A DNA stretch of 8,615 bases, from the NCBI GenBank assembly GCA_018400215.1, contig JAGYNF010000062.1, forward strand, positions 1 through 8,615, written 5' to 3'. Each line of letters begins with the position of its first letter. Position 1 is the first letter of the stretch. The stretch comes from Cyanobium sp. M55B138 (GTDB lineage Bacteria; Cyanobacteriota; Cyanobacteriia; PCC-6307; Cyanobiaceae). This document shows positions 1 to 6,808 of this stretch, one piece after another. The translations under genes were made by a program, and so were the position numbers. A model generated the notes under the pieces. The model was not told the DNA's origin and made no database searches. It saw nothing but the letters and a program-made list of their open reading frames with translations.

Positions 1-74
1 AAGGCCAGACCCACCAGGGCCCGGCGCAGGCGGGGAGACAGCTCAAGCGAAGGCAGGAAGGCAGATCGGCGCAT
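1..74 (-). CDS. Unidentified gene, 5' end only (runs off left edge)
   Basis: An ATG at 74 on the minus strand opens a frame that stays open to the window edge, giving 24 codons with no stop. The visible N-terminus starts MRRSAFLPSLELSPRLRR and then turns more hydrophobic (ALVGLA). It lies 56 bases past the thiS stop on the same strand, so it may be the next gene of the thiE-thiS unit. The arginine-rich start followed by apolar residues could be a membrane anchor or signal sequence, but too little is present to name a family. No strong ribosome binding site precedes the ATG. The stretch just upstream contains a short tandem repeat. The gene could equally be a chance open frame in GC-rich DNA. 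Confidence 0.4.
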   Translation of the reverse strand, partial: MRRSAFLPSLELSPRLRRALVGLA

Positions 75-84
75 GCGGTGGCAA

Positions 85-106
85 CTGGCGAAAAGCTGGC
101 GAAAAA
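85..106. repeat. Short tandem direct repeat, 2 x 11 bp
   Basis: Two adjacent copies of CTGGCGAAAAG / CTGGCGAAAAA (85-95 and 96-106) differ at one base. They lie between the thiS stop and the start of the next minus-strand gene. This may be simple replication slippage. No stem-loop can be drawn from it, so it is not a convincing terminator for thiS. Confidence 0.5.
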
Positions 107-130
107 CTGTTGGATGTGCTGGGCAGAAAT

Positions 131-355
131 CTAGGAACCTCCCCCCACGATGGTGACCACCTCAAGGGTGTCGGATTCCTGTACCGCCTGCTGCGGCCAG
201 CGCTGGCGGGGCAGGATTGTGCCGTTGAATTCGACCACCACCAGCTGGGGGCGATAGCCCAGCACCTCCAGCACCTGGTCGAGGCTCAATCCCGCAGGGC
301 ACTGGCGCAGCTCACCGTTCACCTGAATGGCCAGCGGATTGGAGGCGGTGCCCAT
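131..355 (-). CDS. thiS: Sulfur carrier protein ThiS
   Basis: Small ubiquitin-fold protein that carries sulfur as a C-terminal thiocarboxylate to thiazole synthase (ThiG) in thiamin biosynthesis. The 74-residue product fits the family in length. Visible marks are a beta strand LAIQVNGE at 8-15, the helix around SLDQVLEVLGY (24-34), the VVEFNGTILPRQRW core (40-53), and a C-terminal VTIVGGGS. I chose the ATG at 355 because homology begins right after it. A TTG at 367 would add four residues. The gene follows thiE on the same strand after a short gap, so the two are probably co-transcribed. Oddly, one Gly and one Ser follow the di-glycine that is normally terminal. The tail may be trimmed or may be normal in this lineage. 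ThiG and ThiF are not in the window. Confidence 0.9.
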   Translation of the reverse strand: MGTASNPLAIQVNGELRQCPAGLSLDQVLEVLGYRPQLVVVEFNGTILPRQRWPQQAVQESDTLEVVTIVGGGS

Positions 356-387
356 GGCCCTGTTCAACGCAACCCCATGCTGGCGGA

Positions 388-1509
388 TCAGTGCTCCGTG
401 CCCAGGGCAGCCAACAGCTCCTGGCTGGCCGCCGCCGCGTCGCCGGCCTCCGTGATGGCGCGCACCACCGCCACCCGACTGGCCCCGGCCTGGCGCACGG
501 CCGGCACGGTCGCCGCCGTGATGCCGCCGATGGCGAAGCAGGGAATCGGGCTTTCAGCGCAGGCCTGCCGCACATAGGTGAGGCCCACCGGCTCGCGGCC
601 GGGCTTGGTGGGGGTGGCATGCACCGGCCCCACACCCACGTAGTCACAGCCCTCGGCCACGGCCTGACGCAGCTGGTCGATGGCATGGGTGCTGCGGCCA
701 ATCAGCCGCTCCGCACCCAGCAGGCGTCGCGCCAGGACGGGCGGCAGGTCCCCCTGGCCCAGGTGCACCCCGTCGGCCTCCACGGCCAGGGCCAGATCGA
801 TGCGGTCATTCACCAGGAACAGGGCGCCGTAGCGGGCACAGAGCTGGCGCAGGGCACCGGCCTGGGCGAGGCGATCGCCATCGCTGAGTGGGGCCCCCTC
901 GGCCGTGCAACTGCCCTCCTTGGCCCGGTATTGCACCAGCCGAACGCCCGCCGCCAGGGCCGCCTCCACCTGGGCCTCAAGCCCGACCACCGCACTGGTC
1001 ACCAGGTAGAGATGGCAATCCTGCAGCCGCCGGCGCCGCCCATCACGCTGGGATTCAGCTGCGCTGCTGGCTGCACTCTGGGCATCGGCCTGCAACAGCT
1101 CCAGCTCCAGGTCGTAGAGGCTGTAGCGAATCGCCGCCGCCTCGGCCGCCAGCTCCGGATCGCCAGCGCGGCCAAATTCCTCCAGCACCCGCAGGGCCTC
1201 CTGCACCCGGGCGGCATTGGCCGCCACCACCTGGCCGGGCCGCTGGCGATCGGCCTGGGCGGGATGGGCCATGCCGGTGGCGGGGTCGCTGGCCGCATGG
1301 CGGGCCCGCTTGTAGCGGTCGTGGTGGCAGCGGCCCAAGCGCTGGCGCATGTCCTTGGTGCGGGCCACCAGGTCCGCCCGGTCGAGGCCGAAGCGGGCCC
1401 AGTCCTCCAGCACCCGCAGCCCCTCCCTGGCCCGGTCGAGGTTGGCGTCGATCAGGCGCAGCACGGCAACGTCTGCAGCGGATGACGGGGCGGGGGCGGA
1501 GTTGGCCAT
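388..1509 (-). CDS. thiE: Thiamine-phosphate synthase with extra N-terminal domain (cyanobacterial ThiE)
   Basis: Joins hydroxymethylpyrimidine diphosphate and thiazole phosphate to give thiamin monophosphate in the cytoplasm. The 373-residue protein is much longer than plain ThiE (about 210-220). Residues about 13-140 form a helical extra domain containing two similar segments, ANLDRAREGLRVLEDWARF (22-40) and ANAARVQEALRVLEEFGRA (97-115), consistent with the accessory domain seen on ThiE of cyanobacteria and some other bacteria (ThiD2-like). Residues about 165-370 are the TIM-barrel synthase: QYRAKE (193-198), phosphate and metal residues in LVNDRIDLA (232-240), GVHLGQGD (247-254), GRSTHA (271-276), GPVHATPTKPG (294-304), AIGGI (326-330) and VAVVRAI (346-352). 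All expected active-site motifs are present. A polar linker (141-163) joins the domains. The ATG at 1509 gives the full domain, and thiS follows 32 bases after the stop. Confidence 0.95.
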   Translation of the reverse strand: MANSAPAPSSAADVAVLRLIDANLDRAREGLRVLEDWARFGLDRADLVARTKDMRQRLGRCHHDRYKRARHAASDPATGMAHPAQADRQRPGQVVAANAARVQEALRVLEEFGRAGDPELAAEAAAIRYSLYDLELELLQADAQSAASSAAESQRDGRRRRLQDCHLYLVTSAVVGLEAQVEAALAAGVRLVQYRAKEGSCTAEGAPLSDGDRLAQAGALRQLCARYGALFLVNDRIDLALAVEADGVHLGQGDLPPVLARRLLGAERLIGRSTHAIDQLRQAVAEGCDYVGVGPVHATPTKPGREPVGLTYVRQACAESPIPCFAIGGITAATVPAVRQAGASRVAVVRAITEAGDAAAASQELLAALGTEH

Positions 1510-1520
1510 GGCGAAACGGC

Positions 1521-1564
1521 GATCACTGCTTAGGTTGGGGTGGCAGGTTCAGGCCTGATCACTG
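1521..1564. repeat. Paired GATCACTG repeats in the thiE / small-ORF divergent region
   Basis: The 79-base region between the divergent starts of thiE (1509, minus) and the small membrane-protein gene (1589, plus) carries two copies of GATCACTG at 1521-1528 and 1557-1564, 36 bases apart. The spacing and divergent location would suit regulator binding, but the pair may be chance. I see no clear -10/-35 pair, TPP riboswitch or other RNA structure here. Confidence 0.25.
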
Positions 1565-1588
1565 TTCAAGTGTCTTGGGTCAGGCGAG

Positions 1589-1717
1589 ATGGCAAATGAG
1601 GTGAACCAGGGCGGCGGGGACAATCCCATGCTGGTTCTGGTATCAGGAATTCTGTTGCTGGGGGGGATTGCCACCTTCATCGGCTGGGGGCTGACCCACG
1701 CCTACCCCGGCGGCTAG
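1589..1717 (+). CDS. Small single-helix membrane protein, 42 residues, uncharacterised
   Basis: ATG at 1589, stop TAG at 1715-1717. The N-terminus is polar and glycine-rich (MANEVNQGGGDNP). It is followed by one strong hydrophobic helix, about residues 14-35 (MLVLVSGILLLGGIATFIGW), then a short HAYPGG tail. The charge pattern suggests a bitopic inner- or thylakoid-membrane protein. The composition and clean TM segment look like a real small cyanobacterial membrane protein of the kind found as photosystem or cytochrome-complex subunits, but I do not recognise it as a named one and assign no function. A purine-rich AGGCGAG lies immediately before the ATG. It is transcribed divergently from thiE. 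Its last 75 bases overlap the 3' end of ribF on the other strand, so both cannot be free to change there. Confidence 0.65.
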   Translation: MANEVNQGGGDNPMLVLVSGILLLGGIATFIGWGLTHAYPGG

Positions 1718-2671
1718 GGCCCGGGCCTGCTCCGCATCCACACCGATCTGGGCCGTGAGCGCCTCCAGACCGGCGAAGCGCCGCTGGCGACGCAGCAGGG
1801 CCAGGGGTTCCACCCGCAGCTCACAGCCGCCCAGCTCGATCTGACGATCGAGCAGGTGCACCTCCACCGCCGAGGGGGCCGCCGGGTCGACCGTGGGCTG
1901 GGGACCGAGGTTCATCACCGCCGCAAGCCAAGCGTCATCGCCGCATCCGTCATCGCCAGCGGGGCCCGACTGCAACTGCACCCGGGCGGCATAGACCCCC
2001 TCCAGGGGAAGACATTTGCGGCCGTCCACCTCCAGGTTGGCGGTGGGCCAGCCCAGCTGGCGGCCCAGCCCCCGGCCGGAGACCACCCGGCCACTGAAGC
2101 GGTATGGACGCTGCAGCAGCCGCCGCACCTCGGCGATCTCGCCGGCGGCCAGGGCGCGGCGAACGCGGCTGCTGCTCACCCGCTCTGCCCCATCCCACAG
2201 CAGCGGCACCACCGTGACGGCAATGCCCCGCTCCGCGCCGATTCGGGCCAGGTCGTGGGCATCGCCCCGACGGGCGGCGCCAAAGCGGAAATTTTCGCCA
2301 ACGGCGATGCGGCGGGCAGCGAGCTGGCCCACCAGCACCTGGTCCACAAAGGCCTCCGGTTCCAGCGCGGCCAAGGGCCGATCAAAGGGCACCAGCACCA
2401 GCTGGTGGATGCCAAGCGGCGCCAGCAGCTCCAGCTTTTCGCTGGGCAGATCGAGCCGCAGCCGTGTCTCGCCGTAGAGCACCTCCCGGGGATGGGGCCA
2501 GAAACTCACCACCGTGGGCACCCCCGGCCCGGGGCCGCTGATGGCGGCGATCACGCGCCGATGCCCGGGATGCAGGCCGTCAAAGCTGCCCAGGGCAATG
2601 GCGGTGGGGCGCTCGGCATCCCGGGGAGCCTGGAGGGGAATTGAACGCGACAGTTCCCGAAGCCATGGCAC
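1643..2671 (-). CDS. ribF: Bifunctional riboflavin kinase / FAD synthetase RibF
   Basis: Phosphorylates riboflavin to FMN and adenylates FMN to FAD. From the GTG at 2671 the product is 342 residues, slightly longer than the usual 305-315. The N-terminal adenylyltransferase domain has GSFDGLHPGHRRV (28-40, the nucleotidyl-transferase HxGH site), SFWPHP (56-61), GENFRFG (125-131) and SSSRVR (166-171). The C-terminal kinase domain has the GWPTAN motif (207-212), PLEGVYAARV (222-231), MNLGPQPTV (253-261), VEVHLLD with the catalytic Glu (269-275) and LRRQRRFAGL (293-302). The start is uncertain: GTG at 2695 or an upstream codon at 2749 would extend it, but the latter overlaps the divergent DUF3611 start. 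The final 24 residues (319-342), Gly/Pro/Gln-rich and without family match, are antisense to the small membrane-protein gene. Confidence 0.93.
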   Translation of the reverse strand: MPWLRELSRSIPLQAPRDAERPTAIALGSFDGLHPGHRRVIAAISGPGPGVPTVVSFWPHPREVLYGETRLRLDLPSEKLELLAPLGIHQLVLVPFDRPLAALEPEAFVDQVLVGQLAARRIAVGENFRFGAARRGDAHDLARIGAERGIAVTVVPLLWDGAERVSSSRVRRALAAGEIAEVRRLLQRPYRFSGRVVSGRGLGRQLGWPTANLEVDGRKCLPLEGVYAARVQLQSGPAGDDGCGDDAWLAAVMNLGPQPTVDPAAPSAVEVHLLDRQIELGGCELRVEPLALLRRQRRFAGLEALTAQIGVDAEQARALAAGVGVGQPPADEGGNPPQQQNS

Positions 2672-2722
2672 GCCTGGGGGATCCTCCCATGGCACCTTGG
2701 GGGCACATCTGCGCGCGCCACC

Positions 2723-3307
2723 ATGGCCGACACCATCGAGCTGCAACACATCGGCTCCAACCTGCGCCGCATGGGTTGGATTCGGTTCTGGATTCAGCTG
2801 GTGCTGGGCGTGGTGGTGGTGGGGGTGCTCGTGTTCAACAACATCGGCGGGCGCCTGGTGGCCAACTCCGAGCGGGCCCTCGGGCTCGGCCCTGGCATCT
2901 CCCTCACCACCCTGTCCTTTCTGGTGCTGCTCTGGTGCATCTGGCAGAGCTGGCTGGTGGTGCGCTGCGGCCGGGCCCTGGCCAGCGCCGTGCGCCCCAG
3001 CAAGGGCGAAACCAGCCGGCTGGTGAAGCGGGGGCTGCTGGCGGACCTCCTGGGGCTCACCCTGGCCGCCCTCGGCTACCAGTCCCTGGCCGGCAGCCTG
3101 TTCGTGCAGGCCTCCCAGCAGGTGCCGGGTTTCTTCGGTGCCCAGATCCAGGGCACCGGTGGAGCCGGTAGCCGCGTGGTGGGCCTACCGATCACCTCGA
3201 TCGAGATGTTTTCAGTGCTCGGCAACACCCAGGTGCTGTTTGCCCACCTGCTCGGCCTGATCATCACCCTGTGGCTGTTGCAGCGGGTGCACCGGCCGGC
3301 CCGCTAG
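2723..3307 (+). CDS. DUF3611 family four-helix membrane protein (Tic21/PIC1-like)
   Basis: The 194-residue integral membrane protein has four likely helices: about 20-41, 58-80, 104-128 and 169-187. The segments NLRRMGWIRFWIQLVLG (13-29) and SIEMFSVLGNTQVLFAHLLGLIITLWLL (159-186, long conserved C-terminal block) are typical of DUF3611. From knowledge of the family, the chloroplast relative is TIC21/PIC1, linked to protein import or iron transport, and a cyanobacterial homologue has been connected to iron uptake. The role in this organism is therefore open, with iron-related transport the leading idea. ATG at 2723 is in a CACCATGG context with no clear Shine-Dalgarno. The gene is divergent from ribF by about 50 bases and converges with surE, leaving 17 bases between stops. 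Confidence 0.85.
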   Translation: MADTIELQHIGSNLRRMGWIRFWIQLVLGVVVVGVLVFNNIGGRLVANSERALGLGPGISLTTLSFLVLLWCIWQSWLVVRCGRALASAVRPSKGETSRLVKRGLLADLLGLTLAALGYQSLAGSLFVQASQQVPGFFGAQIQGTGGAGSRVVGLPITSIEMFSVLGNTQVLFAHLLGLIITLWLLQRVHRPAR

Positions 3308-3320
3308 GGAGCCCTTCGCC

Positions 3321-3340
3321 CCAGCTCAATCCAAAGCTGG
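3321..3340. terminator. Small hairpin at the DUF3611 / surE convergent junction
   Basis: A perfect 6-bp inverted repeat, CCAGCT and AGCTGG, with an 8-base loop lies at the tail-to-tail junction and includes the surE stop codon. It could act as a weak bidirectional terminator. There is no T-run on either side, so this is tentative. Confidence 0.3.
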
Positions 3341-4114
3341 CAGGGCCGCCGTGTTGCCCATCCAGAACAGCTCGGGCTGCAGCGGCGTCAGCGCCGCCCC
3401 GCCCGTGTTCACATAGGCCACATCGGTGGGCCAGTGGGCCGGGCCCGCCACATCCGCCTCCAGATCGTTGGCCACTTCACCGGCCAGCCAGTAGTAGGTG
3501 CGGCCGCGGGGGTCGACGCGCTTGTCGAACTGGTCGGTGTAGCGGCGCACCGCCGTGCGGCACCAGCGCAAGGGGCCAATGCTCTCCACCGGCCGGGGCG
3601 GCACGTTGAGGTTGAGCAGCATCGCCGGCGGCCAGCCCGCCGCCAGCATCCGATCGGCCACATCCAGGGCCAGGCTGGCCGCCGGCTCAAACTGGCGCCA
3701 CTGGAAGTCGGCACTGCTCACCGCCAGGGCCGGCAGCCCCTCGATCGTGCCCTCCATCGCCGCACTCACGGTGCCGGAATAGAGCACGTCGGTGCCCAGG
3801 TTGGGGCCGTGGTTGATGCCGGAGAGCACCAGGTCGGGCCACTCCTCCAGCAGCGAAAACAGCGCCAACTTCACGCAGTCGCTGGGGGTGCCGCTGCAGG
3901 CCCAGGCGGTGATGCCGTCGTCGAACAGCTCATCGGCCCGCTCGGCGCGGATGGGGGTCTGCAGGGTGAGGCCGTGGCCGGTGGCGGAGCGCTCCTGGTC
4001 CGGGCACACCACGGTCACCTGGTGGCCCCGGGCATTGGCGGCGTTGGCCAGGGTGCGGATGCCGGCGGCGAACACCCCGTCGTCATTGCTGATCAGAATT
4101 TTGCGGGGCGCCAT
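3326..4114 (-). CDS. surE: 5'/3'-nucleotidase SurE
   Basis: Metal-dependent nucleoside monophosphate phosphatase of the SurE family, implicated in stationary-phase survival and nucleotide homeostasis. The 262 residues match family length. Metal-binding motifs are intact: ISNDDG (8-13), [26 protein letters not shown], the [20 protein letters not shown] segment, [22 protein letters not shown], and a C-terminal [13 protein letters not shown] that matches the position of the usual xxTPL. The ATG at 4114 starts directly at the conserved [13 protein letters not shown]. The frame stays open upstream but only as antisense of pheS. The gene is divergent from pheS with 55 bases between starts, so promoters for both would have to lie in that gap. 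A TACAGT at 4134-4139 is the only weak -10-like box I see there. Confidence 0.96.
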   Translation of the reverse strand: MAPRKILISNDDGVFAAGIRTLANAANARGHQVTVVCPDQERSATGHGLTLQTPIRAERADELFDDGITAWACSGTPSDCVKLALFSLLEEWPDLVLSGINHGPNLGTDVLYSGTVSAAMEGTIEGLPALAVSSADFQWRQFEPAASLALDVADRMLAAGWPPAMLLNLNVPPRPVESIGPLRWCRTAVRRYTDQFDKRVDPRGRTYYWLAGEVANDLEADVAGPAHWPTDVAYVNTGGAALTPLQPELFWMGNTAALPALD

Positions 4115-4169
4115 CGGCCTGGGGGCTGCTCCGTACAGTCTCCCCCTAGCCGCCGCGTCCGGGTTTGTT

Positions 4170-5177
4170 GTGAGCATCACCGTGTCGCTTGAGGACCTCA
4201 CCGCCCAGCTGGAGCAGCTGGAGGCCGAGGCGGCCCGCGCCATTGCCGCCGCCGCCGATGCGGCTGCGCTCGAGCAGCTGCGGGTGGGGCTGCTGGGCAA
4301 GAAGGGCAAGCTCTCCGCCGTGCTGGGGGCCATGGGCAAGCTGCCCGGCCCAGATCGGCCGGTGATCGGCCAACGCGCCAACGTGCTCAAGGAGCTGGTG
4401 AGTCGCCTGCTGGCGGAGCGCCTGGGCGCCGTCAAGGCCGCCGCCCTGGCCGAGCGCATCGCCGCCGAAAGCCTGGATGTCACCGCCCCATGCCGCCACG
4501 TGCCCCCGGGGCACCGCCACCCGCTGATCAGCACGATCGAGGAGATCGTCGACATCTTCAGCGGCCTGGGCTATCGGATGTCGGAAGGCCCAGAGATCGA
4601 GACCGACTACTACAACTTCACCGCCCTGAACATCCCGGAGCACCACCCGGCGCGGGACATGCAGGACACCTTCTACCTGGAGGACGGCCGGCTGCTGCGC
4701 ACCCACACCTCACCGGTGCAGATCCGCTACCTGGAAAACAATCCGCCGCCGGTGCGGGTGATTGCCCCGGGCCGGGTGTATCGCCGCGACGCCGTGGATG
4801 CCACCCACTCGCCGGTGTTCCACCAGGTGGAGGTGCTGGCCATCGATGAGGGCCTCGACTTCACCCACCTGCGCGGCACCGTAACCGCCTTTCTGCAGCA
4901 GTTCTTCGGCGACCTGCCGGTGCGCTTCCGCGCCAGCTACTTCCCCTTCACCGAACCCAGCGCCGAGGTGGACGTGCAGTGGCGGGGCCGCTGGCTGGAG
5001 GTGATGGGCTGCGGCATGGTGGATCCGGCCGTGCTCACCGGCATGGGCCTGGATCCCGAGCGCTGGAGTGGCTTTGCGGCGGGGCTCGGGGTGGAGCGCT
5101 TCTGCATGGTGCGCCACGGCATCGACGACATCCGCCGGCTTTACACCAGCGATCTGCGCTTCCTCGAGCAGTTCTGA
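4170..5177 (+). CDS. pheS: Phenylalanyl-tRNA synthetase alpha subunit
   Basis: Catalytic subunit of the alpha2-beta2 enzyme that charges tRNA-Phe. The 335-residue product matches bacterial PheS. Residues 1-100 form the Ala/Glu-rich coiled-coil arm that contacts tRNA. The class II catalytic core follows: [16 protein letters not shown] (139-154), [10 protein letters not shown] (177-186), motif 2 [21 protein letters not shown] (201-221, long), [12 protein letters not shown] (258-269) and motif 3 with [17 protein letters not shown] (301-317). The start is a GTG at 4170 (reading [10 protein letters not shown]), chosen from memory of picocyanobacterial PheS N-termini. A second GTG at 4182 would shorten it by four residues. 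There is no clear Shine-Dalgarno. The open frame extends upstream to 3792 but only antisense to surE. The beta subunit gene, pheT, is not adjacent, which is usual in cyanobacteria. nadK follows 45 bases downstream. Confidence 0.97.
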   Translation: MSITVSLEDLTAQLEQLEAEAARAIAAAADAAALEQLRVGLLGKKGKLSAVLGAMGKLPGPDRPVIGQRANVLKELVSRLLAERLGAVKAAALAERIAAESLDVTAPCRHVPPGHRHPLISTIEEIVDIFSGLGYRMSEGPEIETDYYNFTALNIPEHHPARDMQDTFYLEDGRLLRTHTSPVQIRYLENNPPPVRVIAPGRVYRRDAVDATHSPVFHQVEVLAIDEGLDFTHLRGTVTAFLQQFFGDLPVRFRASYFPFTEPSAEVDVQWRGRWLEVMGCGMVDPAVLTGMGLDPERWSGFAAGLGVERFCMVRHGIDDIRRLYTSDLRFLEQF

Positions 5178-5189
5178 GCCAACCCCACC

Positions 5190-5197
5190 CATAAACT
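5190..5197 (+). promoter_or_regulatory. Possible -10 box before nadK
   Basis: CATAAACT is an AT-rich island in the otherwise GC-rich 45-base gap between pheS and nadK, about 25 bases ahead of the nadK GTG. It resembles a TATAAACT-type -10. No convincing -35 lies at the right distance (this would fall in the 3' end of pheS), so nadK may simply be read through from pheS. Confidence 0.22.
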
Positions 5198-5222
5198 CCA
5201 GCTGTCCCCTGTCCCGCGGTCC

Positions 5223-6140
5223 GTGCCCTGCGTCGGACTGATCGTGAATGACGGCAAGGACCTGGCCGTCAGCACCGCCGATGGCATCCAGTGCCACCTG
5301 GAGGGCCTGGGCTATGGCGTGGTGCGGGTGAGCAGCTCCGGCGGCATGGTGGGCTTCGCCAACCCCGATCAGCACCTGCGCACCCGCGGCTACGGCGCCT
5401 GCGTGCCCAGCAATTTCAGCCAGGACATGGAGCTGGCGATCGTGCTGGGCGGCGATGGCACGGTGCTCTCGGCCGCCCGCCAGACCGCCCCCATCGGTGT
5501 ACCGATCCTCACGATCAACACCGGCCACCTGGGTTTTCTGGCCGAGGCCTACCTGCACCAGCTCGACCAGGCCCTGGCCCAGGTGGTGGCGGGCGACTGG
5601 ACCGTGGAGGAGCGCACCATGCTCGTGGTGAGCGTGATGCGGGGCGAGCAGCGCCGCTGGGAGGTGCTCTGCCTCAACGAGATGGCCCTGCACCGCGAGC
5701 CGCTCACCTCGATGTGCCATTTCGAGATCGCCATCGGCCGCCACGCCCCGGTGGACATCGCCGCCGACGGGGTGATCCTCTCCACCCCCACCGGCTCCAC
5801 GGCCTACGCCCTCAGTGCCGGCGGACCGGTGATCACCGCCGACTGCCCGGTGCTGCAGCTCACGCCGATTGCCCCCCACTCGCTGGCCTCGCGCGCCCTG
5901 GTGTTCAACGACCGGGAGCCGGTCACCGTGTTCCCGGCCACACCGGAGCGGCTGATGATGGTGGTGGACGGCAGCGCCGGCTGTTACATCTGGCCGGAGG
6001 ATCGGGTGTTGATTCGCCGCAGCGACCAGCCGGTGCGCTTTGTGCGGTTGGCGGATCACGAGTTTTTCCAGGTGCTGCGCAACAAGCTGGGCTGGGGCCT
6101 GCCCCACGTGGCCAAACCCGGCAATGGCCTGGCGCCATGA
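5223..6140 (+). CDS. nadK: NAD kinase
   Basis: ATP-dependent phosphorylation of NAD to NADP, which supplies the photosynthetic electron acceptor pool. The 305-residue product has all NAD kinase signatures: LGGDGTVL (75-82, catalytic Asp78), [10 protein letters not shown] (99-108), LNEMALHR (151-158), [22 protein letters not shown] (181-202, the conserved NAD site) and [13 protein letters not shown] (215-227). [14 protein letters not shown] (37-50) and the C-terminal block [20 protein letters not shown] (276-295) match picocyanobacterial NadK proteins as I remember them. The start is a GTG at 5223, directly at the conserved [11 protein letters not shown]. The stop overlaps the next start as ATGA (6137-6140), indicating translational coupling to the response regulator. 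Cyanobacteria usually encode two NAD kinases. Which of the two types this is I cannot settle without alignment. Confidence 0.96.
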   Translation: MPCVGLIVNDGKDLAVSTADGIQCHLEGLGYGVVRVSSSGGMVGFANPDQHLRTRGYGACVPSNFSQDMELAIVLGGDGTVLSAARQTAPIGVPILTINTGHLGFLAEAYLHQLDQALAQVVAGDWTVEERTMLVVSVMRGEQRRWEVLCLNEMALHREPLTSMCHFEIAIGRHAPVDIAADGVILSTPTGSTAYALSAGGPVITADCPVLQLTPIAPHSLASRALVFNDREPVTVFPATPERLMMVVDGSAGCYIWPEDRVLIRRSDQPVRFVRLADHEFFQVLRNKLGWGLPHVAKPGNGLAP

Positions 6141-6808
6141 GTGGCGCGCGGGTGCTGCTGCTGGGGACGAAGGCCGAAGCCCTGGCGGCGCGGCTGGAGG
6201 CCTCGGGCTATGGGGTGGTGTGCGGGGCGGCCGACGCCGGGGCCATCCCAGCCGTGGACGTGGCCGTGCTGGCCGACGAGGCCGCCGACCGCATTCAGGA
6301 GCTGCGCCAGGCCCTCGCCACCACACCGATCCTGCTCGATGTGGCGGAGGACACGGTGGAGGCCCGCATGCTCTGCCTCAGTGCGGGCGCCGACGACTTC
6401 TGGCTGTCGGAACTCGGCCCCAGCGACCTGCTGATGCGGCTGCGGCTCCACGTGGGGCTGCACCGCCGCGCCAGTCCGGCCACGCCCCTGCTGCAGGTGG
6501 CCGACCTGAGCCTCAACCCCAGCAACCACGAGGTGAAACGGGGTCACCGCAACGTGGCCCTCACGGCCCGCGAATACCAGCTGCTGTTGCTGCTGCTGGA
6601 ACGGCAGGGAACGGTGGTGAGCCGCGAACTGATCCAGCGCCTGGTGTGGAACGACGACAGGCGCAGCTCAAGCAATGTGATCGAGGTGTATGTGCGCTAT
6701 CTGCGCCAGAAGCTCGAAGAGGGCGGCGAGCGGCGGCTGATCCACACGGTCCGGAGCCAGGGCTACCTGCTCAGCGAGCGCATGCCGCCCCAGGGGGGAC
6801 GGGCATGA
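6137..6808 (+). CDS. OmpR-type DNA-binding regulator with degenerate receiver domain
   Basis: 223 residues: a receiver-like domain (about 4-110) and a winged-helix DNA-binding domain (about 117-214). The latter has [13 protein letters not shown] (124-136), [20 protein letters not shown] (142-161), ELIQRLVW (164-171), [17 protein letters not shown] (177-193) and [11 protein letters not shown] (202-212), all typical of OmpR/PhoB. The receiver keeps the fold and the SAGADDFWL motif (82-90). It lacks the acidic pair near the N-terminus (LLLGTKAEA instead of LVEDD). The phospho-acceptor position falls at Ala46 in DVAVLADEA, unless Asp47 is shifted in. The Thr/Ser switch is Val69, and the KPF lysine is replaced by Glu92. 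It is therefore probably an atypical, phosphorylation-independent regulator. The ATG overlaps the nadK stop and its own stop overlaps the DUF192 start, so it sits inside a coupled three-gene unit. No partner kinase is in the window. The target genes are unknown. Confidence 0.9.
   Translation: MSGARVLLLGTKAEALAARLEASGYGVVCGAADAGAIPAVDVAVLADEAADRIQELRQALATTPILLDVAEDTVEARMLCLSAGADDFWLSELGPSDLLMRLRLHVGLHRRASPATPLLQVADLSLNPSNHEVKRGHRNVALTAREYQLLLLLLERQGTVVSRELIQRLVWNDDRRSSSNVIEVYVRYLRQKLEEGGERRLIHTVRSQGYLLSERMPPQGGRA

Noticed and set aside
871..878. HIP1 octamer GCGATCGC
   Set aside because: I noticed only one copy in the window, inside thiE, which is no clear enrichment and not a useful signal.
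391..1485. Long plus-strand open frame opposite thiE
   Set aside because: It is the antisense shadow of a well-supported thiE in GC-rich DNA. Its His/Gly/Gln-rich product resembles no family.
3792..4169. N-terminal extension of pheS by 126 residues
   Set aside because: The added part is antisense to surE. PheS-like sequence begins at the GTG at 4170 and gives normal family length.
4115..4555. N-terminal extension of surE by 147 residues
   Set aside because: The added part is antisense to the 5' end of pheS, and SurE homology starts exactly at the ATG at 4114.
4710..6326. Large minus-strand open frame of over 500 codons opposite pheS and nadK
   Set aside because: It covers two conserved plus-strand genes and has the His/Ala/Gly-rich composition of an antisense shadow.
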